Assembly (NCBI GenBank): GCA_027488155.1
Contig: JAIYCE010000102.1
Location: forward strand, 1-33,567
Source of the DNA: Hyphomicrobiales bacterium
Lineage (GTDB): Bacteria; Pseudomonadota; Alphaproteobacteria; Rhizobiales; Beijerinckiaceae
Direction of reading: 5' to 3'
Length of the DNA: 33,567 nucleotides
How positions within the stretch are numbered: the first letter of the stretch is position 1; every line of letters starts with the position of its first letter. Positions 26,301 through 33,567 of this stretch are shown piece by piece. The notes under the pieces were generated by a model that made no database searches, was not told the origin of the DNA, and worked only from the letters and a program-made list of their open reading frames with translations. The position numbers were made by a program, and so were the translations under genes.

Positions 26301-26906
26301 ATGAATTTTGAAATTGTTTATGTCCTGACAAATCCGGCAATGCCTGGTTTTGTTAAAATTGGGAAGACGTCGATCGAAGACGTTAACCAACGTTTGAGCC
26401 AGCTCTATACAAGCGGCGTGCCGTTTCCGTTCGAATTACAATTTCCGTGTAAGGTCCGCGACTCAACCGAAGTCGAAGCAGCGCTGCACCGCGCATTCGC
26501 GCCAAATCGCGTGAATCCAAAGCGTGAATTTTTCAAGATTGAGCCCGAGCAAGCCATGGCCATCTTGAAATTGCTTCATGTTGAAGATGCAACTGAAGAG
26601 ATTGAGAAATTACCAAATCCAATCCCCGAAGAAGATCTACAAGCAGGCAAAAACTATTCTCAACGTCGCCCACCCATGAATTTTACCGATATGGGCATTC
26701 CGATGGGCGCTGAACTACACTTCACGGAAGGCGATGCGACGGTCGCTGTCACCTCCGACCGCAAAGTGCGTTTCGGCAACGATGAGATGTCGCTTACGGC
26801 AGCCACTCGTATACTTCTAGGCATTGAGCACAGCGTTCAACCCAGTCCATATTGGACGTATAATGGACGATCGCTCATAGCGATTTACAACGAGACCTAC
26901 CAATAG
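26301..26906 (+). CDS. GIY-YIG (T5orf172/Mug113-type) nuclease-like protein with C-terminal DUF4357/RAMA-like domain
   Basis: A 201-residue protein of two parts. Residues 4-92 match the T5orf172/Mug113 branch of GIY-YIG: IVYVLTN, GFVKIGKT (the YIG equivalent), QRLSQLYTSGVPFPFEL, then EVEAALHRAFAPNRV and REFFKI, which carry the usual catalytic Arg, Glu and His-type residues. After a linker (residues 95-120), residues 128-197 (PMGAELHF, DRKVRFGNDEMSLTAATRILLG, PYWTYNGRSL) resemble DUF4357/RAMA modules found beside restriction and modification enzymes, which are thought to read DNA or its modification. GAGGAG precedes ATG 26301 by six bases. Codon use looks more AT-rich than the neighbours, and it stands alone, suggesting acquisition. 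The nuclease activity is inferred. Confidence 0.8.
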   Translation: MNFEIVYVLTNPAMPGFVKIGKTSIEDVNQRLSQLYTSGVPFPFELQFPCKVRDSTEVEAALHRAFAPNRVNPKREFFKIEPEQAMAILKLLHVEDATEEIEKLPNPIPEEDLQAGKNYSQRRPPMNFTDMGIPMGAELHFTEGDATVAVTSDRKVRFGNDEMSLTAATRILLGIEHSVQPSPYWTYNGRSLIAIYNETYQ

Positions 26907-26984
26907 AACCATGAGAAGGTCGCCCATTCAGCCACCGTTCAGCCTCGCTTTGGCATGGTGCTTCCCATCGGAGGTTTCTATTCC

Positions 26985-27290
26985 ATGCGCAAGACGCTCG
27001 CCGCCATCCTCACCGCTCTCACGCTCAGCCTTTCTTTGGGCCTGGCTCTTTCGACACCGGCGGAAGCAGGCTGGAAATGGAAAAAGATGAAATGGGTGCC
27101 CAAGCCCGGGCAGGAGTACCGCTCACCCTATGCACACAATCGCGGTTATCATTATGGTCAGCGCTACGGCTATGACCGCGGCTACGGATATGGTCGGAAC
27201 TATGGACGCGGTTATGGTTATGGTCGGCCCTACGGCCCCTACGGTCAGGGCTATGGCCATGGCGGCTTTGGGCCACGCTATGGCTGGTAA
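26985..27290 (+). CDS. Secreted Gly/Tyr/Arg-rich low-complexity protein
   Basis: A 101-residue protein with signal MRKTLAAILTALTLSLSLG and cleavage near AEA|GWKW. The mature part starts with basic aromatic WKWKKMKWVPKPGQEYR. From about residue 58 it becomes a tandem of short GYGR, RGYGYG and GPYGQGYG units made almost only of Gly, Tyr, Arg and a few Pro/His. No catalytic motif is seen; such proteins may bind cell-wall polymer or nucleic acid, or be surface-associated. GGAGG stands ten bases before ATG 26985. It precedes the L,D-transpeptidase gene on the same strand by about 200 bases. Confidence 0.75.
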   Translation: MRKTLAAILTALTLSLSLGLALSTPAEAGWKWKKMKWVPKPGQEYRSPYAHNRGYHYGQRYGYDRGYGYGRNYGRGYGYGRPYGPYGQGYGHGGFGPRYGW

Positions 27291-27489
27291 GTCCTAAACG
27301 AAAAAAGCGCTTAAAGAGGACGAAACTGTCCGTTCACGGACGATGGGGCCGCTGCTGTCTGTTGCTCTCCTGCAACGCGAGACTTTCCTTGCGCTTGCGC
27401 GTTAACAATGCGGCAAAAGCAAGGTTGATAGAGTTGAAGCGTCTCGCTTAAAGAGAACTTCACTTTCCTCCGTGCCCAGGACCCAAAAG

Positions 27490-28080
27490 ATGCGCCGTCT
27501 TCTTCTGTCTTCCGCTCTCGTCCTTTGCACGAGCGCCGCATTCGCGGCCTCGACCCACCCTTCGAACGCAGTGTTTGATCCGCTGACGCGCGAACCGATC
27601 CAACAGACGACCCGCGAATCGCAGCAGCCCAAGGCCACAGCCATACCGCGCGAGACCGTCCGTTTCGATGGAAAATACGCTCCCGGAACGATCGTCGTTT
27701 CAACCAAGGAGCGCCGGATGTATTATGTGCTGGGCGACGGCAAGGCGATCCGCTACGGCGTCGGCGTCGGCCGTCCCGGCTTCGAATGGGGCGGCACGAT
27801 GACCGTGACCCAAAAGCGGGAATGGCCCGATTGGCGTCCGCCTGCACAGATGCTTCAGCGCCGTCCCGATTTGCCGCGCTACATGAAGGGGGGTCCCGAT
27901 AACCCGCTGGGCGCGCGCGCACTCTATCTCGGGTCTTCGCTATATCGGATTCATGGTTCGAACGAACCGGAGACGATCGGTCAGGCGGTTTCGTCGGGCT
28001 GCATCCGCATGGTGAATGAAGACGTGATCGACCTCTATGGCCGCATCAAGGTCGGCACGCAGGTTGTCGTTCTACGCTGA
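27490..28080 (+). CDS. L,D-transpeptidase (YkuD domain)
   Basis: Periplasmic enzyme of 196 residues that makes 3-3 crosslinks in peptidoglycan or attaches proteins to it. Signal MRRLLLSSALVLCTSAAFA is cut near AFA|ASTH. The catalytic domain begins TIVVSTKERRMYYVLGDGK and contains the YkuD site: H155 in YRIHGSNEPETIG and C171 in SSGCIRMVNEDV, followed by a conserved Arg. It ends KVGTQVVVLR. ATG 27490 follows AGGA by eight bases; a GTG at 27472 is less likely. It is followed directly by a rho-independent terminator. Beta-lactam-insensitive crosslinking is typical of the family. Confidence 0.93.
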   Translation: MRRLLLSSALVLCTSAAFAASTHPSNAVFDPLTREPIQQTTRESQQPKATAIPRETVRFDGKYAPGTIVVSTKERRMYYVLGDGKAIRYGVGVGRPGFEWGGTMTVTQKREWPDWRPPAQMLQRRPDLPRYMKGGPDNPLGARALYLGSSLYRIHGSNEPETIGQAVSSGCIRMVNEDVIDLYGRIKVGTQVVVLR

Positions 28081-28107
28081 TATTTTAAATTAGGTACTGA
28101 CGGTAAG

Positions 28108-28130
28108 CCCCGCCTATGGCGGGGTTTTTC
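28108..28130 (+). terminator. Rho-independent terminator after the L,D-transpeptidase
   Basis: CCCCGCC (28108-28114) pairs with GGCGGGG (28118-28124) around loop TAT, with TTTTTC following. It lies 28 bases after the transpeptidase stop. Its 3' edge touches the stop of the convergent DUF971 gene. The upstream strand has few A residues, so it mainly serves the plus strand. Confidence 0.88.
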
Positions 28131-28512
28131 ATTTGGCTCGCTTATGATCGCGGCTCTGCCCCTGCGTGGCGAGAGCGTCGCAATAAGCCTGCCAGCGGAC
28201 CTCGTGCTCGCGACCAAGCTTCATCAGATAATCCCAAGTATAAAGCCCCGTATCGTGCATATCGTCATAGACGAGGCGGACCGCATAATGGCCGACCGGC
28301 TCAACTTTGAGGATTTCAACGTCGCGTTTGCCAGGGATGAATTTGCGCTCCGAGGGGCCATGGCCCTGAACTTCAGCGCTCGGGCTTTCGACCCGCAGAT
28401 ATTCGGCTGGGAGCGAAAACCGATCGCCATTTTCAAATGCGATGTTGAGAGACCGACGGTCCGCCGCCAATCTAAGCTCAGTCGGCCATGCGTCCTCGCC
28501 ATTTCCGGTCAT
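28129..28512 (-). CDS. DUF971 (gamma-butyrobetaine hydroxylase N-terminal-like) protein
   Basis: A 127-residue protein. The DUF971 fold is visible as WPTELRLAADRRSLNIAFENG, FSLPAEYLRVESPSAEVQGHG, then VEPVGHYAVRLVYDDMHDTGLYTWDYL. This domain also forms the N-terminus of gamma-butyrobetaine hydroxylase and is found fused to or beside Mrp/ApbC Fe-S carriers, so a role in Fe-S or metal-cofactor handling has been suggested; none is proven. ATG 28512 has a perfect GGAGG six bases upstream. It is divergent from moaA over 93 bases. That pairing supports a cofactor-related role but is only context. Confidence 0.88.
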   Translation of the reverse strand: MTGNGEDAWPTELRLAADRRSLNIAFENGDRFSLPAEYLRVESPSAEVQGHGPSERKFIPGKRDVEILKVEPVGHYAVRLVYDDMHDTGLYTWDYLMKLGREHEVRWQAYCDALATQGQSRDHKRAK

Positions 28513-28530
28513 CAGCACCCTCCCGCGTCA

Positions 28531-28560
28531 TTGATACGCTCGCCTTGCGGCCCATATCTG
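28531..28560 (+). promoter_or_regulatory. Candidate moaA promoter
   Basis: TTGATA (28531-28536) and TATCTG (28555-28560) are 18 bases apart, about 45 bases before the moaA ATG. It lies in the 93-base divergent gap with the DUF971 gene. A moderate match; the start point is not proven. Confidence 0.38.
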
Positions 28561-28605
28561 TGGCAAAATACTGGCTGAGACAAGAACAAGCGGCACCACC
28601 CTGCC

Positions 28606-29634
28606 ATGAATGCACAGACGCAGACCATCAACCCGTCCCCAGCGCTGATCGATCCGTTCGGTCGGCATGTGAGTTATCTGCGGGTCTCGGTGACCGACCG
28701 CTGCGATTTCCGCTGCGTCTATTGCATGGCCGAAAATATGAGCTTCCTGCCCAAGCAGGACCTTTTGACGCTTGAAGAGCTCGACCGACTGTGTTCGGCC
28801 TTCGTCGCCAAGGGGGTTAAGAAGCTCAGGATCACGGGCGGCGAACCACTCGTGCGCCGCGATATCATGACGCTCTTCCGCTCGCTCGGCCGCCATCTCG
28901 ACAACGGCGCGCTTGAGGAATTGACGCTGACCACCAATGGCTCGCAACTCGGCCGCTTTGCTGCTGACCTTGCTGCCTGTGGCGTCAAGCGGATCAATGT
29001 GTCTCTCGATACGCTGGATGAAGCCAAGTTCCGCGCCATCACCCGCTGGGGCGATCTCGCCAAGGTGCTGGATGGCATCAAAGCGGCCCAAAAGGCGGGC
29101 ATGGCGGTCAAAATCAACGCCGTCGCACTCAAAGGCGTGAACGAGGACGAGGTTGAACGCCTGGTAGAATGGGCCCATGGCGATGGCATGGACATCACCT
29201 TTATCGAGGTCATGCCGTTGGGCGATATCGAGCCCGAGCGGCTCGACCAATATTGGCCGCTCACGCAATTGCGCGCCCGTTTGCTCGACCGATACACGCT
29301 CGACGAGGTCGACTACCGCACCGGCGGTCCAGCCCGTTATGTCCGCGCGCGTGAAACCGGCGGGCGGGTCGGCTTTATAACGCCCTTGACGCATAATTTC
29401 TGCGAAAGCTGCAATCGCGTCCGCATCACCTGCACGGGGACGCTCTATATGTGCCTTGGGCAGGAAGACGCCGCCGATCTGAGGACACCTCTGCGCGCCT
29501 CTGCTGATGACACACTGATCTCAACGGCGATTGATGAGGCGATCGGGCGCAAGCCGAAGGGCCATGATTTCGTTTATGAGCGCGGTCGGCCCACAATCGC
29601 TGTCGGCCGCCATATGAGCGTTACGGGCGGGTAA
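28606..29634 (+). CDS. moaA: GTP 3',8-cyclase (molybdenum cofactor biosynthesis)
   Basis: Radical SAM enzyme that, with MoaC, turns GTP into cyclic pyranopterin monophosphate, the first step of molybdenum cofactor synthesis. The 342 residues show the SAM cluster motif CDFRCVYC (C33, C37, C40), [13 protein letters not shown], the second cluster in [18 protein letters not shown], and the conserved C-terminal GG needed for activity. Length and motifs are normal. The start [12 protein letters not shown] is at 28606; the ribosome site is weak. Other moa genes are not in the window. Confidence 0.97.
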   Translation: MNAQTQTINPSPALIDPFGRHVSYLRVSVTDRCDFRCVYCMAENMSFLPKQDLLTLEELDRLCSAFVAKGVKKLRITGGEPLVRRDIMTLFRSLGRHLDNGALEELTLTTNGSQLGRFAADLAACGVKRINVSLDTLDEAKFRAITRWGDLAKVLDGIKAAQKAGMAVKINAVALKGVNEDEVERLVEWAHGDGMDITFIEVMPLGDIEPERLDQYWPLTQLRARLLDRYTLDEVDYRTGGPARYVRARETGGRVGFITPLTHNFCESCNRVRITCTGTLYMCLGQEDAADLRTPLRASADDTLISTAIDEAIGRKPKGHDFVYERGRPTIAVGRHMSVTGG

Positions 29635-29808
29635 CCCCGCGAGCCATACGCTGATGACATGTCGCCCTGCTGAACGGGCGCTTCTGAGCGGGCCGTGAGC
29701 CTGTTACGCTCGCTTGCATGAGTCGCCCCTTGAGGGGCCTTGAGCCGGAACCGGGTTTTCATGATCTTCCCTGCCGCCCCTCGCAGCGCGCCCGAGGCCT
29801 GAACGCTC
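29635..29808. other. Intergenic region after moaA, no clear feature
   Basis: The 174 bases between moaA and the EamA gene hold a small hairpin (GCCCC/GGGGC, 29725-29738) without a T tract. I see no gene, and no convincing terminator or promoter. Confidence 0.4.
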
Positions 29809-30705
29809 ATGTCGGATTATGCGCGCAATAAGCGCGGTGTTCTTTACCTCCTCTTCGCCATGGCAGTTTTCGTCATCAACGACACGGCGGTGAAGATGGC
29901 TGCCGCATCGATGCCACCGGGGCAGATGATGTTCGTGCGCAGTCTCTTTGCCGTTCCGATGGTGTTCGCGCTCATCGTTGCATCGGGCGAAACGAAAAAA
30001 CTACATTTTCTACTCGATCGCCTCGTTCTGTTTCGTGCTCTGTTTGAAATGATCGTCGCGATCATGTTTATATCCGCGCTTGCGCATTTGCCGCTCGCGG
30101 ACATTACGGCGATCCTGCAATCGACACCGATCTTGATCACGTTGATCGTGGCGATGTTTGGGATCGAGCGGATCGATGCGCGGGGATGGCTTGCCGTTAT
30201 CATTGGCTTCGTCGGTGTTATTCTTGTCTCTAAACCGACAGGAGGCGGCGATTGGACCTACGCGCTGGTCGCGTTCGGATCGGCCATCTTTGTCTCCATT
30301 CGCGATCTTCTAACGCGACGACTGCCTGCGCAGGTTCCCTCAATGGTTGTCACGCAAGGCACTACGCTGAGCGTTGTCGTGGGTGGCCTGCTGCTTGCTC
30401 CGTTCGAGACATGGGTTATGCCATCGGCTTCATCGTTTGGGCTTCTGGTTGTTGCTGCGTTTTTCGTGACACTTGGCAATGTCTATGTGATTAAAGCTTA
30501 TCGCACGGCCAATGTCGCGATTTTGTCGCCCTTCCGCTATGCGGTGATTTTCTTTGCCGTTGTTCTAGGGTTTATCGCTTTCGGCGAAATACCGGACTGG
30601 CTAACTGTTTCAGGTTCGGTACTGATTATCGCCGCCGGACTTTACACAATCCTGCATGAGCGTCGCCGCATACGCGCACTCAATGCGCCAGCGACCGAAC
30701 CATGA
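29809..30705 (+). CDS. DMT superfamily (EamA) transporter
   Basis: Inner membrane carrier of 298 residues with ten predicted helices in two EamA repeats. The first repeat has LFAMAVFVINDTAVKMAAAS, MMFVRSLFAVPMVF and ITAILQSTPILITLIVAMFG; the second begins near WTYALVAFGSAIFVSIRDLLTR and ends with FGEIPDWLTVSGSVLIIAAGLY. EamA carriers export amino acids or other metabolites, and the S-adenosylmethionine-type members look similar; the substrate here is unknown. The ATG at 29809 is the natural start. The stop overlaps the next gene's ATG by four bases, so the two exporters are co-expressed. Confidence 0.9.
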   Translation: MSDYARNKRGVLYLLFAMAVFVINDTAVKMAAASMPPGQMMFVRSLFAVPMVFALIVASGETKKLHFLLDRLVLFRALFEMIVAIMFISALAHLPLADITAILQSTPILITLIVAMFGIERIDARGWLAVIIGFVGVILVSKPTGGGDWTYALVAFGSAIFVSIRDLLTRRLPAQVPSMVVTQGTTLSVVVGGLLLAPFETWVMPSASSFGLLVVAAFFVTLGNVYVIKAYRTANVAILSPFRYAVIFFAVVLGFIAFGEIPDWLTVSGSVLIIAAGLYTILHERRRIRALNAPATEP

Positions 30706-31913
30706 ACGAGGATACGCAAAAATATGTGGTGAAGCCCGGCATCTTCGTTCTCGTGGCGTTGTCGGCGTTGCAACCCTTTGCGTTGAACGTGATGGCACCT
30801 GCCCTGCCCGGCATGGCGCTGTCCTTCGATGTCGACTACGCAACGATTCAACTCACCTTAACCTTCTATCTCGTCGCGGTGGCTATCGCCCAGTTTTTCG
30901 GAGGCCCCCTGTCCGATCGCTTCGGACGCCGCCCCGTCATTCTAACATCCCTTGTCTTGTTTTCGTTCGGTGCATTCGCGGCCGTCTTTGCCCATTCAGT
31001 CGGGGCCTTGATCGCTGCGCGCATCCTTCAGGCATGCGGAGCGGGAACCGCCTTTGCGCTGGCACGGGCCGTCATCCGCGATACAAGTGGTCGCGATGAA
31101 TCCGCGAGCCGAATCGGCTATGTCACGATGGTCATGGTCGTGGTGCCGATGATTGCGCCCTTGTGCGGCGGCATGCTCGACGAGCAATTCGGCTGGCGCA
31201 GCATCTTTGTCGTCGGTACGATTTTCGGTGCTGCGGTGCTGCTCTACGCCAGTTTGAAGCTCCCAGAAACCCGAGCCGGTCATGGCGTGGGCGGCGGCAG
31301 CCTGCGCCATGTCCTCTCAGCGTTCCCGACGCTGATCCGCAACCGGGGCTTTCTAGGTTATGCCGGCGCATTGGCATTCTGCTCGGCAAGCTTTTTCGGT
31401 TTCCTAGCGGCGGCACCTTATGTGATCGTCACCGTGATGGACCGATCACCTGACGTTTATGGCGCTTATTTCGCGCTTTCGGCCTTCGGCTATATGGTCG
31501 GGAATTTCGTATCGGGCCGCTTCGGCCAGCGGATTGGCACCGATCGCATGGTTTTGATCGGCTCTATTATCTCGTCTTTTGCCATTTTCTCTGAGTTGGT
31601 CGTGATCTTCACCCTGCCATGGACGCCTGCCTCCTTCTTTATTCCCTTAATGGGCAACGCGATTGGAAACGGCCTTACCATGCCCGGTGCAACGGCGGGC
31701 GCGCTATCGGTACGGCCCGATCTTGCCGGCTCCGCCGCCGGTTTTGCCGGCGCATTTCAACTCGGGCTCGGTGCCGCAATGACCGTGGCGACGAGCCATG
31801 CTGTCGAGATTTGGCCTCCGAGCATAGCCGCCATCATGCTCGCCTGCGCGGTGCTCGGCATGATCTGCCATCTGGCCGGCCGAACCGGATCCCCGCAGCG
31901 CGACGTAAGGTAA
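30702..31913 (+). CDS. MFS multidrug efflux protein, Bcr/CflA type
   Basis: Twelve-helix exporter of 403 residues. It opens FVLVALSALQPFALNVMAPALPGM and has the Bcr/CflA marks: QLTLTFYLVAVAIAQFFGGPLSDRFGRRPV (motif A with D and R), ARILQACGAGTAFALARAVIRD (motif B/C region), and GGMLDEQFGWRSIF. The second half ends in TAGALSVRPDLAGSAAGFAGAFQ. The family exports drugs such as bicyclomycin and chloramphenicol; the native substrate is unknown. The start ATG overlaps the EamA stop (ATGA), making a two-exporter unit. About 170 bases then separate it from dctQ. Confidence 0.92.
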   Translation: MNEDTQKYVVKPGIFVLVALSALQPFALNVMAPALPGMALSFDVDYATIQLTLTFYLVAVAIAQFFGGPLSDRFGRRPVILTSLVLFSFGAFAAVFAHSVGALIAARILQACGAGTAFALARAVIRDTSGRDESASRIGYVTMVMVVVPMIAPLCGGMLDEQFGWRSIFVVGTIFGAAVLLYASLKLPETRAGHGVGGGSLRHVLSAFPTLIRNRGFLGYAGALAFCSASFFGFLAAAPYVIVTVMDRSPDVYGAYFALSAFGYMVGNFVSGRFGQRIGTDRMVLIGSIISSFAIFSELVVIFTLPWTPASFFIPLMGNAIGNGLTMPGATAGALSVRPDLAGSAAGFAGAFQLGLGAAMTVATSHAVEIWPPSIAAIMLACAVLGMICHLAGRTGSPQRDVR

Positions 31914-31979
31914 ATCCGCAAAGCGGCAGATAATTCGCCCTAAAATCTACGATGCAGTGCTTTTTCACGCTCTGAAGCT

Positions 31980-32008
31980 TTGCCGACCTGCCGCCGCGAT
32001 GCTATAGC
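31980..32008 (+). promoter_or_regulatory. Candidate dctQM promoter
   Basis: TTGCCG (31980-31985) and TATAGC (32003-32008) are 17 bases apart. Transcription would start near 32015, leaving a leader of about 80 bases to the dctQ start at 32098. The -10 box is good and the -35 is fair. Confidence 0.42.
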
Positions 32009-32097
32009 GGACCACCAGCTTCAAGGGCCTTTCCCCTTGGGCTCTGCGACCCATAATCAGCCAAAAATGGCGTGGGGCCGTGATCGGAGGGACGAAC

Positions 32098-32685
32098 TTG
32101 CAAAGCTTGCTCGGCATCAGCCGCGTGATCGACAAGGTCAACGGCTTAATCGGCCGCTGGGTGGCATGGGCCATCCTGCTTGCCGTCATTGTTTCCACTG
32201 TCAACGCGATCATCCGAAAGCTGTTCGACGTGTCGTCGAATTCATGGCTGGAATTGCAATGGGTGCTGTTTGGCGTCGTGTTCCTTCTGTGCGCCCCCTG
32301 GACATTGCTGAGCAATGAACACATTCGCATCGACGTGGTGAGCAGCATTCTGCCCAAGCGCGTGCGCGACTGGATTGATGTGGTCGGTCATGTCGTCTTT
32401 CTGATCCCGTTCACCCTGATTATGATCGTGACCTCGATCCCATTCTTCTGGCGTTCGTTCCTCCTCAATGAGCAATCGTTGAATGCCGGCGGCCTTGCAC
32501 AATGGCCCGGAAAATTCCTTCTGCCTCTGGGTTTCTCGTTGCTGTTCCTGCAAGCGGTGTCTGAGTTGATCAAGCGAATCGCGATCATGCGCGGCGCTTT
32601 GCAGGATACGGCATCTGGCGGCGGCCATCATGCCGCGGCTGAAGAAGAGGCCGCCCGCCTTCTCGCGAATATCAAAGCGGATTGA
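32098..32685 (+). CDS. dctQ: TRAP transporter small permease (DctQ)
   Basis: Small membrane subunit of a TRAP carrier, 195 residues with four helices. The N-terminal LLGISRVIDKVNGLIGRWVAW leads into the first helix; NSWLELQWVLFGVVFLLCAPWTLLSNEHIRIDVV is the conserved DctQ stretch. The C-terminus is hydrophilic (DTASGGGHHAAAEEEAARLL). The start is TTG at 32098 with GGAGG seven bases upstream; a GTG at 32080 is in frame but its site is poor. The next gene, dctM, begins ten bases later. It belongs with a periplasmic binding protein, and the nearest is the TakP-like protein at 24833-25921. Confidence 0.88.
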   Translation: MQSLLGISRVIDKVNGLIGRWVAWAILLAVIVSTVNAIIRKLFDVSSNSWLELQWVLFGVVFLLCAPWTLLSNEHIRIDVVSSILPKRVRDWIDVVGHVVFLIPFTLIMIVTSIPFFWRSFLLNEQSLNAGGLAQWPGKFLLPLGFSLLFLQAVSELIKRIAIMRGALQDTASGGGHHAAAEEEAARLLANIKAD

Positions 32686-32695
32686 GGGGCGCGCT

Positions 32696-33567
32696 ATGTT
32701 GAATTCATTCTTTTTCGGTCTTCGTCGTATCCTCCCCGCGCTTATCCTTGCTGGACTTGCCATTGCCTTTATGACGGGCGACGCGCAGGCCGCCACGGGC
32801 GGCGGATTGGCGAATTTTGTGCGCGAAAACATGGCTCCGATCATGTTCTTCGCCCTCGTGGTCTTCTTGCTGTCGGGTTATCCGGTTGCTTTCGCTTTGG
32901 CAGCGAATGGTCTGCTTTTCGCGCTCATTGGTATTGAGCTCGGTCAGTTCCGGCCCGACTTCCTGCAAGCCTTGCCGGATCGCGTCTACGGCGTCATGGC
33001 GAATGACACGCTGCTGGCGATCCCCTTCTTCACCTTCATGGGCCTGATCCTCGAACGCTCAGGCATGGCGGAAGATCTGCTCGACACCATTGGTCAATTG
33101 TTTGGTCCCGTGCGTGGCGGCTTAGCTTATGCGGTGATTTTCGTCGGCGCGCTTCTTGCCGCCACGACTGGCGTGGTCGCAGCCTCCGTTATTTCGATGG
33201 GCCTCATCTCGCTGCCGATCATGCTACGCTATGGCTATGACCGGCGCTTGGCTTCCGGCGTGATCGCAGCGTCTGGAACCTTGGCGCAAATCATTCCGCC
33301 TTCGCTGGTTCTGATCGTGATGGCCGACCAGCTCGGCCGTTCCGTCGGCGATATGTATGAAGGTGCGTTTGTTCCCGGCCTCGTTCTATCCGCTCTTTAT
33401 GCCGGGTACGTGTTCCTCGTCACGGTGGTCTATCCCGATCGCGCGCCCGCCCTTCCGAAGGAAGCGCAGACGCTCAACGATGCCGATGGCAAAGCGCGCC
33501 GTCTGTCGCTTTTGGTCGTGACAATTATTTCTGGCGTCATTGGATACATCGTCATCAAGCGGACGGG
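32696..33567 (+). CDS. dctM: TRAP transporter large permease (DctM), 3' end cut off
   Basis: Large membrane subunit that carries the substrate, driven by a sodium or proton gradient. The first 290 codons are present. An N-terminal hydrophobic leader (MLNSFFFGLRRILPALILAG) precedes the canonical start MFFALVVFLLSGYPVAFALA. Conserved stretches include LLAIPFFTFMGLILERSGMAEDLLDTIG, GGLAYAVIFVGALLAATTGVVAASV and ASGTLAQIIPPSLVLIVMADQLG. The pattern fits the mannitol/chloroaromatic or 2-oxo acid TRAP branch. ATG 32696 has GAGGGG six bases upstream. The gene continues past the right edge. Confidence 0.93.
   Translation, partial: MLNSFFFGLRRILPALILAGLAIAFMTGDAQAATGGGLANFVRENMAPIMFFALVVFLLSGYPVAFALAANGLLFALIGIELGQFRPDFLQALPDRVYGVMANDTLLAIPFFTFMGLILERSGMAEDLLDTIGQLFGPVRGGLAYAVIFVGALLAATTGVVAASVISMGLISLPIMLRYGYDRRLASGVIAASGTLAQIIPPSLVLIVMADQLGRSVGDMYEGAFVPGLVLSALYAGYVFLVTVVYPDRAPALPKEAQTLNDADGKARRLSLLVVTIISGVIGYIVIKRT

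Noticed and set aside
24686-26906. Genomic island inserted at tRNA-Val
   Set aside because: No integrase, no repeat of the tRNA 3' end and only one odd gene were seen. The TRAP gene between the tRNA and the GIY-YIG gene looks native.
27328-27341. Hairpin GTCCG/CGGAC after the Gly/Tyr-rich gene as a terminator
   Set aside because: Short stem and no T run on either side, so it is not a credible terminator.
29725-29738. Hairpin GCCCC/GGGGC after moaA as a terminator
   Set aside because: The stem is five bases with no T tract and lies 90 bases after the stop.
1-33567. CRISPR arrays, insertion sequences, rRNA genes and riboswitches
   Set aside because: None was found on reading. No regularly spaced repeats, transposase motifs or known aptamer cores were visible.

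Overview
The window reads as a chromosomal segment of an alphaproteobacterium, most likely of the order Hyphomicrobiales (Rhizobiales). Several things point there: an Atm1/HMT-type ABC exporter, a DUF2865 secreted protein, a class II DAHP synthase, Omp25/RopB-like outer membrane barrels, the block rpiA - DUF2059 - gor with gph nearby, and TakP-type TRAP transporter parts. The DNA is moderately GC-rich and gene-dense (about 32 protein genes and one tRNA). I cannot name the genus from the sequence. No plasmid, phage, transposase or CRISPR signals were seen.

Layout. 1-3.9 kb: the partial ABC exporter, a LysM envelope protein, a LOG-family nucleotide hydrolase and a small secreted protein. 3.9-6.9 kb: cysS and cimA (translationally coupled), making Cys-tRNA and citramalate for isoleucine. 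7.2-9.3 kb: three secreted proteins (small Cys-rich, CreA, DUF2865). 9.3-13.2 kb: nadE-gltX with a one-base overlap, then a DODA-type extradiol dioxygenase. 13.4-15.2 kb: tandem outer membrane barrels behind a near-perfect CtrA-like palindrome, closed by a strong bidirectional terminator. 15.2-18 kb: class II DAHP synthase and an MFS carrier. 18-22.1 kb: a four-gene operon gabD-rpiA-DUF2059-gor. 22.2-24.6 kb: a small secreted protein, and gph coupled to an MFS transporter. 24.6-26.9 kb: tRNA-Val(CAC) with a clear promoter, a Tat-exported TRAP binding protein, and a GIY-YIG (T5orf172) protein in AT-richer DNA. 27-28.1 kb: a Gly/Tyr-rich secreted protein and an L,D-transpeptidase. 28.1-31.9 kb: DUF971 divergent from moaA, then coupled EamA and Bcr/CflA-type exporters. 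32.1 kb to the end: dctQ and partial dctM.

Most genes are housekeeping: aminoacyl-tRNA synthetases, NAD, isoleucine and aromatic precursors, molybdenum cofactor, pentose phosphate, glutathione redox and envelope. Three regions stand out as less ordinary. The first is the CtrA-like palindrome before the paired barrels. The second is the two-domain GIY-YIG protein. The third is the TRAP system, whose binding protein lies about 6 kb from its likely membrane partners. I found no convincing multi-gene system of an entirely new type, and the findings are scored accordingly.
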